Assembly: GCA_029565415.1 (NCBI GenBank)
Contig: JAKQOH010000166.1
Span: 1-56,795 of the forward strand
Origin: Candidatus Rifleibacteriota bacterium
GTDB taxonomy: Bacteria; Riflebacteria; Ozemobacteria; Ozemobacterales; Ozemobacteraceae
Length of the DNA: 56,795 nucleotides
Reading direction: 5' to 3'
Part shown: piece after piece, positions 41,916 through 50,500 of the stretch
How the letters are laid out: every line of letters begins with the position of its first letter
How positions within the stretch are numbered: the stretch's first letter is position 1
Translations under genes and position numbers: made by a program
The notes under the pieces: model-generated
What the model saw: only the letters and a program-made list of their open reading frames with translations
Told to the model about the DNA's origin: nothing
The model's database searches: none

Positions 41916-43642
41916 CGTTTGACCAGGAAGGGGCCGATGGCGAGCGCGTCCATCTTCGAACGCTTGAAACAACTGATGGCATCCGCCGGGGAGCAGACGA
42001 TCGGCTCGCTGATGTTGAACGAGGTGTTCAGGATCATCCCGAGCCCCGAAAGGCTTCTCATCTCCTGGAGCAGCCGCGCGTAGATCGGATTGACCTCGGG
42101 CCGCACCACATGCGCCCGCGAGGTGGCGACACGCGTGATCCCGTTTTCCTGGACAACGGCCGGAATGCGCTGCCCGTCCCGCGGCTCCTTCACGGGCAGC
42201 GCGAGAAGCATGTACTCCGCCGCGTCGAGATCCGCCGGCACCCGCAGATGCCGCCAGACATCCTCTGCCAGCACGCTCGGGGCGAAGGGACGGAAGCTTT
42301 CCCGCTCCTTCACCTTTGCGTTCAGCCGGCTGCGGATGTCGAACCGACTCGGATCGGCCAGGATCGAGCGGTTTCCCAAGGCGCGCGGGCCGAACTCGAG
42401 CCGGCCCTGGAACCAGGCGACGACGCCGCCATCGTAGACCATCCGTGCCACGCGGGCCGGCAGGTTATCGCACTTCTCGCCGACGAGGCCGGCCGCGTCG
42501 AGCGCCGTCTTGATCTCCTGCTCGGAATACTCGGGGCCGAGATACGTGTGCTCGAGCACCGGCCGTTTTGTATTTCCAAGAATATGGCACCACAGATGGC
42601 ATGCCGCCCCGATTGCCGTGCCGGCATCGTTTGCGGCCGGCTGCACGTGCAGATGCCGGATCGGCGTTTCGGCGAGGATCCGGGCGTTCGCGACGCAGTT
42701 GAGCGCCACGCCGCCGGCCATGCACAGCGTGTCGAGGCCGGTCTTCTTGTGGAGCAGCTTCGCGAGATGGACGAACACCTCTTCGGTGACGGTCTGGAGC
42801 CCGGCGGCGATGCTCGCCTCCTCGAACCGGTCGACGATCGTGCGACGACGGGGACCGAACAGCTTCTCGAGGCCGCTGAAGTCCGGGGTGCGGAACTTCA
42901 TGATCGCGTTATCGACGGTGAATCCGGTGTCGGTCAGCTTTATGACCTGGCGGAACCGCTCGGCATAATCGACGCCGGTATCCTCGCCGACCGGGTCGGA
43001 AATACAGGCGTAGCCCATCAGCTTGCCGGGGCCGCCGTAGATGTCGAAACCGAGGTGCTCCGACATCTTCTCCCAGACGAAGCCGAGCGAGTTAGGATAG
43101 GGGATCTCGAGGACCGGCGTCAGTTTGTTCCCTTCGCCGATACCCAGCCAGGTGGTCGTGAACTCGCCGATCCCGTCGATCGTCAGGACGGCGGCCTTCT
43201 CGTGTTTCGAGGGGTAGAACGCGCTGCCGGCATGGCAGATGTGATGGGGCAGGAAGTGGAACTGCGCCCGGGGGAAGCGGCGCTTCAGCTCGTCCGCCGC
43301 CAGGTGAAGATGCCGATGGAATGTGGCTTCCCCTTCCGGCGTTCCGTAATCGCCTGCCGGAATCCCCGTCGTGTCGAGGTTGCTGTTGGCCGCGAGCCGG
43401 GCCTCGGGGTCGAAGGAAAAGGCGATGTGGTCGACCTGGTCGGGCGTGATTCCGGCATGCCGCAGCGCCCATTCGAGCGCTTTGTCGGGCAGCACGTCGG
43501 GATTGTCGACCCGGGCGCATTTGGCGTGCTTGATCCGGTTGAACCGCTCCTCCTCGACGGCGCCGACGATCACCCCGTCGCGCAGCAGGCAGACCGAAGA
43601 TTCGTGATAGGCCGAGTTGACGCCGAGGATGACCGTTCCCAT
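41912..43642 (-). CDS. NodU/CmcH/TobZ-type carbamoyltransferase
   Basis: 576 residues, typical length. The N-terminal Kae1/YrdC-like ATP domain starts VILGVNSAYHESSVCLLRDG and has metal-binding histidines in HHICHAGSAFYPS. DGIGEFTTTWLG, MAGGVALNCVANARI and GPRALGNRSILADP are family hallmarks. Such enzymes move carbamoyl from carbamoyl phosphate, through carbamoyl-AMP, to hydroxyls of sugars or antibiotics. AAGGAGAG precedes ATG 43642. The usual glycosyltransferase neighbours are absent; the partners here are a radical SAM protein and an exported C26 amidohydrolase. Confidence 0.92.
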   Translation of the reverse strand: MGTVILGVNSAYHESSVCLLRDGVIVGAVEEERFNRIKHAKCARVDNPDVLPDKALEWALRHAGITPDQVDHIAFSFDPEARLAANSNLDTTGIPAGDYGTPEGEATFHRHLHLAADELKRRFPRAQFHFLPHHICHAGSAFYPSKHEKAAVLTIDGIGEFTTTWLGIGEGNKLTPVLEIPYPNSLGFVWEKMSEHLGFDIYGGPGKLMGYACISDPVGEDTGVDYAERFRQVIKLTDTGFTVDNAIMKFRTPDFSGLEKLFGPRRRTIVDRFEEASIAAGLQTVTEEVFVHLAKLLHKKTGLDTLCMAGGVALNCVANARILAETPIRHLHVQPAANDAGTAIGAACHLWCHILGNTKRPVLEHTYLGPEYSEQEIKTALDAAGLVGEKCDNLPARVARMVYDGGVVAWFQGRLEFGPRALGNRSILADPSRFDIRSRLNAKVKERESFRPFAPSVLAEDVWRHLRVPADLDAAEYMLLALPVKEPRDGQRIPAVVQENGITRVATSRAHVVRPEVNPIYARLLQEMRSLSGLGMILNTSFNISEPIVCSPADAISCFKRSKMDALAIGPFLVKR

Positions 43643-43670
43643 GCGATGCTCTCCTTCGCAGTAATATATA

Positions 43671-44561
43671 TTATTTCATATCCTTCATCATCATGCGATA
43701 CCGGCGGGCGGCGTCGACGAACGCCTCGAACAGGCGACCGAACTCGGCCCGCTCCGGCAGCATCTTTTCGGGATGGAACTGGACCCCGACGAAGAACGGG
43801 CCGGTCGTCGATTCCATCGCTTCGACGATATCATCCGCCGCGCGGGCCGTTATCCGCAGATCGCGGCCCGGTTCCCGGACGGCCTGGTGGTGATACGAGT
43901 TCACGTCGATGGTGGGGGACGAGAGCAGATCGCCGACCAGGGTTTCGGGTTCGATGGCGATCGAGTGCGAACAGGGGGCTGAACGGCCGTCGATCCGGAT
44001 GCGGTGTGCCAGTCGGCTGTCCGAGGCATTCATGCTGGGAATGTCCTGCCACAGGGTGCCGCCGCGAAACACGTTCATGAGCTGGTGCCCGCGGCAGATG
44101 CCGAGGACGGGAATGCCGCGATCGGTCACGCTTTTCAGGGCAGCCAGTTCGAACTCGTCGAAGGCGCGATGCACGGTTTCGAGCTTGGGATGCGGTCGTT
44201 CGCCATACAGCATCGGATCGACGTCATCCCCGCCGGGAATCAGCAGGCCGTCGAGGCTGGTCAGAACAGCGGCCGAGACGGAGGCGGGATCTTTCAATGC
44301 AACCGGGACGACAACGGCGCCCCAGCTTGCAACCGCCTCACGATAGGGGCGAAGTCGGTCGGGCGCGTGGATGGCCGGTGTTCCCGTGGCGCTCGCCGAG
44401 TCGACCACGAGAATGCCGATGCGAGGCCGGACATGGCCGGCTCCCGTGCCGGAGGAAGCGATTCCAATCGGATCCTGGCCGCAGAAAAATGCCGCGATGA
44501 TCAACAGGGCGAAGACCTTGAGGAACCCGCCTCCCGAACTTCCGATTCCGTTTCTGTGCAT
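43671..44561 (-). CDS. Exported gamma-glutamyl (class I GATase-like, peptidase C26) hydrolase
   Basis: 296 residues from ATG 44561. Residues 1-38 look like a signal peptide or anchor (VFALLIIAAFFCG), unusual for this mostly cytoplasmic family. The GATase-like fold has PGGDDVDPMLYGE, the nucleophile Cys in GICRGHQLMNV and the His/Glu in GVQFHPEKM. Relatives (PuuD and others) cleave gamma-glutamyl bonds. It lies 28 bp upstream of the carbamoyltransferase on the same strand, so is probably co-transcribed. Substrate unknown. Confidence 0.85.
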   Translation of the reverse strand: MHRNGIGSSGGGFLKVFALLIIAAFFCGQDPIGIASSGTGAGHVRPRIGILVVDSASATGTPAIHAPDRLRPYREAVASWGAVVVPVALKDPASVSAAVLTSLDGLLIPGGDDVDPMLYGERPHPKLETVHRAFDEFELAALKSVTDRGIPVLGICRGHQLMNVFRGGTLWQDIPSMNASDSRLAHRIRIDGRSAPCSHSIAIEPETLVGDLLSSPTIDVNSYHHQAVREPGRDLRITARAADDIVEAMESTTGPFFVGVQFHPEKMLPERAEFGRLFEAFVDAARRYRMMMKDMK

Positions 44562-44993
44562 GTGATCCCCACTCAGCGATGAATGATTGAACGGCTTTGT
44601 CAAAGGTGTATCACAATCCGCAGCGATGTACAACCCGCCAGATATTCGAGGTTCACCACGAAAGACACGAGAACACGAAAGGAGAAGAACGTTTCACCAC
44701 CGAGACACAGAGGCACAGAGTTTAAAAAGAGGTTTCCTCTGTGTCTCTGTGCCTGTGTATGTGGGTTTCATGAAAAGAACCGATCCACAGATGACACAGA
44801 TGGCGCAGATGAAATCCTGAGCGTCTTCAACCATGGAGATTGCGGAGCATGCTGGAAACAAGGGGGGCCAGGCGTTCGTTCCTCTCTGGTTTTTCATCTG
44901 CCCTCCATCTGCGGATGCGTTCTTGAATCCGAGGGACATTTCAACGGAGGATCTCTGTGGGAAAGCTGGTTTCGGATTTTGCCCCCGAAAGGA
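44562..44993. other. Noncoding region built of dispersed repeats
   Basis: No gene. Bases ~44655-44745 hold the simple repeat-like strings TTCACCACGAAAGACACGAG and CACCGAGACACAGAGGCACAGAG, seen widely between genes in environmental bacteria. Bases 44774-44830 hold the second CAGATGAC/CAGATGGC repeat. Nothing else is recognised up to the terminator. Confidence 0.5.
44774..44830. repeat. Dispersed repeat (CAGATGAC/CAGATGGC family), copy 2
   Basis: AGAACCGATCCACAGATGAC then the CAGATGGC and CAGATGAAA units and CCTGAGC.TCTTCA, matching 4195-4250 in order and spacing with a few substitutions. Noncoding. Confidence 0.6.
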
Positions 44994-45020
44994 AACACCC
45001 CGGCGGTGGGCCGGGGTGTT
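44994..45020 (-). terminator. Terminator of the exported coiled-coil protein gene
   Basis: Perfect 11-base arms AACACCCCGGC / GCCGGGGTGTT around a 5-base loop. On the minus strand the stem is followed by TTCCTTTC and lies 17 bp after the stop. Confidence 0.75.
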
Positions 45021-45037
45021 CGAGAGGCGGTGCGAGA

Positions 45038-46366
45038 TTACTGGAGGCCGTAGGTGGCCTGGTGGAGGTTGGTGATGGTGTCGAGCCGCTTGCGGGCCGC
45101 CTCGACCTGGCGTTTATAGGGAGCGATATACTCTTCGATGATCTCGGTCCGGCGGCGCATGATGTCTTCGTATTTGTCCTGCGCCCGCTCCATCTCGCGC
45201 TTGTAGGGGGCGACGTAGTCGTCGATGAACCACATCCGGTTGTTGCGCAGGTGATCATACTCGCGGCGGGCCTGGTCGACCCGCTGACGGGCCTGGGCGA
45301 CCTGTTCGGGCACCTGGGGGTTCTGGGCCTCGGCGGTGCGCAGTTCGGCTTCGGCGCGCTCCACCTGGCGGCGGGTGTGGTCGAGGCGGTTGTTGTATTC
45401 GCGGTCGGCGTCGTCCTGTGCCCGGCGGTACCGGTATTGGGCGTCGTCATACTCGCTCCGGGCCTCGCGCAGCTTGTTCTCGTAGTTGCGTTCCGCCGCT
45501 TCCCGTTGTTGCGAGAGCATGTCCAGCGCGGCCTGATACTGGCCCTGGGTGCGGGTGACGATGCCGAGGCTCGTCGCCTTCTGGTCGCCGTTGCCGGCGA
45601 GGAGCATGACGGCCTTGGTGTAGTCGGCTTTGGCGGTGGCGTAGTCGGCCTGCGCATTCAGGACGGCCTTCGACAGATACACATCCGAAAGGCGCTGGTT
45701 GAAGTCGGGGTAGTCGACCGCCTTCTGCGGGTAGTTCCAGGTTTCCAGCTGGGTGAGGGCGGTGAGCTCGGCCGCGTTCCCGTCGATGGGCTCGACGATC
45801 TGGAACAGCCAGTAGATCGCATCCTTCATCCGGTCGTCGAGGCGGTAGCAGTCGGCCACCTCGAGGAGGGTGGCGTCGGTGCGCGCCATGCGCAGCAGCC
45901 ACTGGATCGCCTGCTGATACTCCTTCAGGGCCTTGAAACACCCGGCGAGGCGCGCCTTGACGCTGTCGTCCTGGCGGTCGATCTTGAGGTAATACTCGAT
46001 GGCCTTGCGATACTCGCCTTTCTTCTCGAAAGAATAGGCGACGTTATATACCATCTCCTGTACCCGCTTCTGCAGGGTGACCATCTCGCCATACATCGTC
46101 TTGATGGTCGCGCTCGTCTCGTCGATCTGTTTCTCGAGCGCCTTCTTCTTGCTGCCCTGGAAGATGCCGCCGAAGCCGTCGAGCTTGCTGCGCTCGATGA
46201 ACAGCTTGTCGAGCTTGAGCTCCGGCTCGAGCAGCTCGGTTTCTTTCTGGATCAGCGTCTTTTCGAGCGCCTCGATATCGGCCGGTTCGGCCGCGAAGGC
46301 GTTGAGGGGGATCAGCAGACAGCCGGCAGCCAGGACATTCAGGACCAGGTTCTTGACGTTCTTCAT
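45038..46366 (-). CDS. Exported TPR-like and coiled-coil protein
   Basis: 442 residues from ATG 46366. Signal peptide 1-25 (LVLNVLAAGCLLIPLNAFAA). Helical repeats at about 85-250 resemble TPRs (EYRKAIEYYLKI, EYQQAIQWLLRM, DYATAKADYTKAVML). The C-terminal half (about 270-430) is a long charged coiled coil with near-duplicates YVAPYKREMERAQDKYEDI and YIAPYKRQVEAARKRL. It probably acts as a periplasmic scaffold. Function unknown. It is 31 bp downstream of another exported gene on the same strand and probably shares its transcript. One A/T-codon patch lies at 46041-46056. Confidence 0.7.
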   Translation of the reverse strand: MKNVKNLVLNVLAAGCLLIPLNAFAAEPADIEALEKTLIQKETELLEPELKLDKLFIERSKLDGFGGIFQGSKKKALEKQIDETSATIKTMYGEMVTLQKRVQEMVYNVAYSFEKKGEYRKAIEYYLKIDRQDDSVKARLAGCFKALKEYQQAIQWLLRMARTDATLLEVADCYRLDDRMKDAIYWLFQIVEPIDGNAAELTALTQLETWNYPQKAVDYPDFNQRLSDVYLSKAVLNAQADYATAKADYTKAVMLLAGNGDQKATSLGIVTRTQGQYQAALDMLSQQREAAERNYENKLREARSEYDDAQYRYRRAQDDADREYNNRLDHTRRQVERAEAELRTAEAQNPQVPEQVAQARQRVDQARREYDHLRNNRMWFIDDYVAPYKREMERAQDKYEDIMRRRTEIIEEYIAPYKRQVEAARKRLDTITNLHQATYGLQ

Positions 46367-46397
46367 CGTGAATTCCTCTCTTTCTCGCTGCCTGCGC

Positions 46398-47435
46398 TCA
46401 GTGAGCGGCCACATACAGGTCGCCGTACTCGCTGCTGTTGACGTAGACCGCATCGCGGCGGGTCCCGCCGGCGGGAACGACCCACATGTCCATCTTGGCG
46501 TTCTTCAGGAGCAGCTTCTGCTCGCCCCCGACCGTCTCGACCTTGCCCAGGAATGCAAGCGCACCGTAGTCGTTTTCGGCCATCCAGGCGTAGGGGTCCT
46601 TCTCGAGAACCGCCTGATACCAGGCCAGCGAGCCCTTCTCGGCCGCGTCGCGCTTGGGCTCGACGACGACCTCGATGCTTTTCTTGCCCCAGAAGCCGCC
46701 GGTCGTGAGCACCAGAATCGCCTTCAGATCGTTCGCCACGGTGACGCCCTTGTAGTTGCGCATCAGCGCCTCGATGACATACTTGCGGCCCGACACGTAG
46801 AAGTTGGTCATCGGCTTGTCACCGCTCTCGTCGACGTTGGAGGCCATCACCTTGCACTCGTGGCGGTTGAAGATCTCCTTCAGGTGTTCGAGCCGGCGGT
46901 TTTCCTTGTTGTCGTCGACCGAGATCACGGCTTCGACGATCGGCATCTGGATCACGACGAGGCCACGCTGCCGGGAAGAGAGCAGCTGTCCGGAAGCGGC
47001 CGCGCGGTCGATCTCGGCCGACGCGACTTCGGTGGCCGCGCGCTGCATCTCGGCATCGGCGTTGAAATCAGCCACGTTCAGGAACGCCGCGCGCTCTTTC
47101 AGCATCTCGAGAGCCACGCCGCTCGTCTGGGCTTCGAGGGCGCCCTTCCCCGAGGAAAAGTCCCGGGCGGCTTCGAGGGCCGTGCGCAGGTCATCCGAGG
47201 ATTCGATTCCGCCGATCATGCTGCGCAGCGCCTGTTCCCGGCGCTCGGTCTGGGCGGCGACGGTGTTGTAGGCTTCGCGGGAGGCGGCATCCGTCTCGTT
47301 CATCGTGTAGGCGGACTGGGCGATGCCCTGGGAAAGCTCGTCGAGAGCGGTTTTCATGGCGTCGCGATCGAACGCGGACACCGGGGCGGCGACGAACAGG
47401 GCGATCGCCATGATGGCGGACAGTCGTCGGAACAT
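46398..47435 (-). CDS. Exported hypothetical protein
   Basis: 345 residues from ATG 47435, chosen because GAGGAGG lies 7 nt upstream; ATG 47441 is too close to it. Signal peptide 1-21 (LSAIMAIALFVAAPVSA). A helical N-terminal region (25-160) precedes a more mixed alpha/beta part. It has no motif I recognise. A segment near VVIQMPIVEAVISVDDN could be a nucleoside or metal pocket, but that is a guess. First gene of a two-gene exported set with the coiled-coil protein. Confidence 0.65.
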   Translation of the reverse strand: MFRRLSAIMAIALFVAAPVSAFDRDAMKTALDELSQGIAQSAYTMNETDAASREAYNTVAAQTERREQALRSMIGGIESSDDLRTALEAARDFSSGKGALEAQTSGVALEMLKERAAFLNVADFNADAEMQRAATEVASAEIDRAAASGQLLSSRQRGLVVIQMPIVEAVISVDDNKENRRLEHLKEIFNRHECKVMASNVDESGDKPMTNFYVSGRKYVIEALMRNYKGVTVANDLKAILVLTTGGFWGKKSIEVVVEPKRDAAEKGSLAWYQAVLEKDPYAWMAENDYGALAFLGKVETVGGEQKLLLKNAKMDMWVVPAGGTRRDAVYVNSSEYGDLYVAAH

Positions 47436-47636
47436 GCGCATCCTCCTCAACTCCGGACAGAATTCTGATCGAATGGTTTGAATGAAGCAATTACCATGCC
47501 GTCCATGGAGAGGGCTTGGACGGCTCTGCCCCGGGAAAACGTGCGGCGGGATGGCGAATTTTCGTCATTCCGGATGCCGGAAAATTTGCGATTGGTCCGC
47601 TGCGATAGGACATTACAAGCATTTCATGCGACTGTC

Positions 47637-47780
47637 GGGAGGGCCTTCCAGAGAATCGATTCACCCTCCAGTCTCGCGTGCCGGACTCGTTGCCGTCGTT
47701 CTCGTTCTTCTCGGGAGATCTCGCTGCCGAGGCGAAACCCGGACCAGTCGGCCTGCTGCCACCGGGTCCGGGTGGGGGCA
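47637..47780. repeat. Foldback element, half copy in opposite orientation
   Basis: Matches the right half of the 4308-4562 element on the opposite strand, beginning GGGAGGGCCTTCCAGAGAAT and continuing to the CCGGGTCCGGGTGGG hairpin arm. The left arm is missing; at that side a sigma-70 promoter begins two bases later. Substitutions are spread over all codon positions, so it is not coding. Confidence 0.75.
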
Positions 47781-47781
47781 C

Positions 47782-47810
47782 TTGCATTGTGAGAAGGCGG
47801 GGGGTATGAT
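47782..47810 (+). promoter_or_regulatory. Promoter of the TPR-like exported protein gene
   Basis: TTGCAT (47782-47787), a 17-bp spacer and TATGAT (47805-47810) fit sigma-70 well. The -35 abuts the end of the foldback repeat, so insertion or decay of that element may have set this promoter. Confidence 0.65.
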
Positions 47811-47844
47811 TCGGGCCTACCGAACGATGAAAGGACCCGCACAG

Positions 47845-48816
47845 ATGCGCCACGAACTTCGTTTTCTGATTGTTGCCGCGGCCTGCGCCGCGTGCTCCGC
47901 CCTCCATGCCGCGCCGCCCGCGAAAACGCCGGCTCCAGCCGCCCCGGCCGCGACTCCGGCCTCGGCTTCCCAGCCCGTCAACCCGATCGTCCTCTCGAAC
48001 CAGATGATGATCACCGTCATGGAGCGGATCAAGGGAGGAAACTACGCCGAAGCCCGCACCGTGGCGAAAGACATGACGTTCGGCAGCGAGAAGCTCGTCG
48101 ACACCCCGACCTCCGAGACGCGCAGCTTTTCGAGCCTGATGGGCAAGAAACTGTATGAGCACCAGCTGAAGAAGCAGGGCCGCGGCAACGTCCAGGTGAA
48201 CTGGACCCAGCAGCCGATCGCCGACGGATACTACTTCCAGGCCATGATCAGCTTCCAGGAAGGCAAGCCGGACGAGGCGCTCGATCTGCTCCAGAAGGCC
48301 ATCTTCTGGGATCCGGTCCGGGCCGCGTTCCACGTCGAACGCGGGTTCATGCTGCATCACCAGAAGACTCCCGTCGAGGCGGCGCAGATTTTCGTCACGT
48401 ATCTCAAGGCGCTCGAACTGGCCGACAATCCCGTCGACTTCGCCGCCGCGCTTCGCGGGGTCGGGTATCTCTTCGTCGACCGCCGCAACCTGCGTTCCGG
48501 CCTGGCCTGCTACCTGCTCTCCCGCCGGCTCGATCCTGAAGAGAAAACGGCCGTCCGCCAGATTGACTACATCCGCGCCCAGGCTCCCCGGCTCGTGAAA
48601 GAGATGGACGAGACCAAGGCCGCCGCACTGCTGCGCGAAGAGAACGTGCCGGTCACCTTCGATCCGGCCCATGTGGAGATCCGGCTCGAGATCGCGAACG
48701 AGCTCTCCAGGGATCCCAAGAAGACGAAAGAGCTCGAAGCGATCCTGACCGAAGCCCTCCGGCTCGATCCGAACAATCCCGAGATCATCCGGCGGCTTTC
48801 CGCTCTGAAGAAATGA
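47845..48816 (+). CDS. Exported TPR-like protein
   Basis: 323 residues from ATG 47845, with AAAGGA 9 nt upstream. A signal peptide (1-22) is followed by a Pro/Ala linker (23-50). Helix-turn-helix repeats fill 55-220 (GGNYAEARTVAKDM; EGKPDEALDLLQKAIFWDP; GLACYLLSRRLDPEEKTAV), typical of TPRs. It ends in a helical domain with LTEALRLDPNNPEIIRRLSAL. TPRs mediate protein contacts; the partner is unknown. It converges on the Pro/Ala-rich gene, with a shared terminator between. Confidence 0.75.
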   Translation: MRHELRFLIVAAACAACSALHAAPPAKTPAPAAPAATPASASQPVNPIVLSNQMMITVMERIKGGNYAEARTVAKDMTFGSEKLVDTPTSETRSFSSLMGKKLYEHQLKKQGRGNVQVNWTQQPIADGYYFQAMISFQEGKPDEALDLLQKAIFWDPVRAAFHVERGFMLHHQKTPVEAAQIFVTYLKALELADNPVDFAAALRGVGYLFVDRRNLRSGLACYLLSRRLDPEEKTAVRQIDYIRAQAPRLVKEMDETKAAALLREENVPVTFDPAHVEIRLEIANELSRDPKKTKELEAILTEALRLDPNNPEIIRRLSALKK

Positions 48817-48839
48817 TCTGACGGTTCTCCCGAAATGAT

Positions 48840-48872
48840 CGGGGGCGGGTTCCCATCAGGAACCCGCCCCCG
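48840..48872. terminator. Bidirectional terminator
   Basis: CGGGGGCGGGTTCC / GGAACCCGCCCCCG arms with a 5-base loop, followed by GTTTCTTGTT on the plus strand. It sits between two convergent genes and may serve both. Confidence 0.75.
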
Positions 48873-48899
48873 GTTTCTTGTTCCGGATCGACGCGCCGG

Positions 48900-49841
48900 T
48901 TATCTGACCGCTTTCTGAACGACGACGGACGGGGCTTTTGCGGAAGCGGCGGCCGGGTTTTTGGTGCCGGTCGCGGCTTTGGCCGGGCCGGCGGCGGGCT
49001 TCTTCGAGCCGGCCTTGGAAGGGGCGGCTTTGTCTGATTTGCCATCCTTGGACTTTTTCTTGGACTTGGCCGAAGGGGTGACGGGGGGATTGTGCTTCCG
49101 GGATTTTTCGGAGCTCCAGACATGCTCGTGGGCATACTGGATCAGCTCGGCATCGGTCAGCTCGCCGAACTGGCGGGCGGTACCGGCAGCGGGTTGCCGC
49201 GGCTCCTGGACGGCCGGTTCGGCGGCGGTGGGGGCGGCGGCAGGGGCTTCGAGCACGGCCGGAGCGGGCGGTTCAGGGGCTTTGGGAGCTTTCGGCGCTT
49301 TGGGCGGGGCTTTCAGGGTCGAGGTGCTGTCGGATTTGCCGGCATCGGCCGGGGTTTTCTTTGACCGGTTTTTGGGGGAGCCCTGCTCGAGCCGCTTTCG
49401 GAGGGTTTCGAGTTTTTCGAGGACGTCCTGCATGTTCGGCGCAGCGGCGGTATCGGTTGTTTCTTCCCGGACGGCGGGCGGTTTTCCCAGCAGGCTGCCG
49501 GCGCCGGCGGCCTGGGTCGAAGCGGTATCGGCCTTGGGTGCCGGTTCGGTCTTTTTCGGGCGGGGGTTTGGCTCGGGGGCCGGCGATTCATCGGCGGCGG
49601 GCTCGGGCACGATCACGCCGGGCTCGAAGCCGGTTTCGGGCGCGGACGGTGTCTGGAAGGTCACGACCGGCTTCGCGGGCGTTTCCGGGGTGGGCGGCTG
49701 GGGGGTGTTCGTGTCGACTTTCGAGCGGAGCGACTCCAGGAGGCTGGAGCCGCTCTTCGAGAGGGCCGAGGCGGGCGCGACGAGGGCGAGGCCGAGCACA
49801 CCCGTCAGAAGAAGGCCATGGATGGGAAGACGTGTCTTCAT
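48900..49841 (-). CDS. Exported Pro/Ala/Lys-rich hypothetical protein
   Basis: 313 residues with a signal peptide (about 1-26, LLLTGVLGLALVAPASA). The mature part is low-complexity, rich in Pro, Ala, Lys and Ser. One more ordered stretch lies in the middle (EDVLEKLETLRKRLEQG-like helix) and another near 220-240 (GELTDAELIQYAHEHVWSSEK). The Lys/Ala-rich end could bind DNA or acidic polymers. No family is recognised. It is last in a minus-strand run after the NTF2-like and RlpA-like genes. Confidence 0.6.
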   Translation of the reverse strand: MKTRLPIHGLLLTGVLGLALVAPASALSKSGSSLLESLRSKVDTNTPQPPTPETPAKPVVTFQTPSAPETGFEPGVIVPEPAADESPAPEPNPRPKKTEPAPKADTASTQAAGAGSLLGKPPAVREETTDTAAAPNMQDVLEKLETLRKRLEQGSPKNRSKKTPADAGKSDSTSTLKAPPKAPKAPKAPEPPAPAVLEAPAAAPTAAEPAVQEPRQPAAGTARQFGELTDAELIQYAHEHVWSSEKSRKHNPPVTPSAKSKKKSKDGKSDKAAPSKAGSKKPAAGPAKAATGTKNPAAASAKAPSVVVQKAVR

Positions 49842-49918
49842 GCGGTGTCCTTTCCTGCGGCGGCACGGGCATGAGCCCTGCTGGGCCCTGTCCGGCCGGG
49901 TGTGGCAGGGAGTGCGAG

Positions 49919-50392
49919 TCAGCGCGCCAGGGCGAGCTGGTTGTAATCCACTTTGTAGATTTTCGTGATGACCTTGCCGACGCCGCTGATACCGAGGGCC
50001 TTTGCGCCGTGCTGGTCGAGGTCGATGATCCGGCCGGCAATGAACGGGCCGCGATCGATGACCCGGGTCAGGATCTTCTTCCCGTTGGCCGGGTTGATCA
50101 CCTTCACCAGCGTGCCGAACGGCAGCGTCTTGTGGGCGATCGGGTAAATCGCATCACGGATGCCGAGTTTCGGGTTGTCGATCTGCTCGGGCTTTGTCGG
50201 GCAGTGATACCACGAGGCAATGCCGAACTCGACCATGACCTGGACGGCGGGGGTTTTCTGGTAGACGGTTCCGGCGTCGAGGGGCTTCTGGAGCTTCACT
50301 GCGATCTCGGTGATCGGGATCGGGGCGGCCGCGGCACTGGCGGCGAGCGAGAACATGAACACGATGGCCGTTGCGATGGAGCGTACGGTCAA
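49919..50392 (-). CDS. RlpA-like double-psi beta-barrel protein
   Basis: 157 residues from TTG 50392, set by GGAGGT 6 nt upstream on the minus strand. Signal peptide 1-23. The DPBB/RlpA fold shows FGIASWYH, THKTLPFGTLVKVINPANGK-like strands and VIDRGPFIAGRIIDLDQHGAKALG, with the Asp used by RlpA lytic transglycosylases. RlpA proteins cut or bind peptidoglycan at division sites, but no SPOR domain is present. A 25-residue insertion with two Cys-adjacent segments (CPTKPEQIDNPKLG) follows the first strand. Envelope remodelling is likely; catalytic activity is unproven. Confidence 0.8.
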   Translation of the reverse strand: MTVRSIATAIVFMFSLAASAAAAPIPITEIAVKLQKPLDAGTVYQKTPAVQVMVEFGIASWYHCPTKPEQIDNPKLGIRDAIYPIAHKTLPFGTLVKVINPANGKKILTRVIDRGPFIAGRIIDLDQHGAKALGISGVGKVITKIYKVDYNQLALAR

Positions 50393-50500
50393 CTTCCTAC
50401 CTCCGTTGTCGGATCGAATCAAGAGCGGGAATTTCCCAAGCATAAGGAAATCGATCCGACCTGTCAACCCGACGCCGGTGAGACTCGCCTGAAATCAGGG

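Noticed and set aside
42110..44080. 656-codon open frame on the plus strand
   Set aside because: Antisense to the carbamoyltransferase and C26 genes, whose motifs are intact; no domain is recognisable in it.
44957..46441. 494-codon open frame on the plus strand
   Set aside because: Antisense shadow of the exported coiled-coil gene; it also runs through that gene's terminator.
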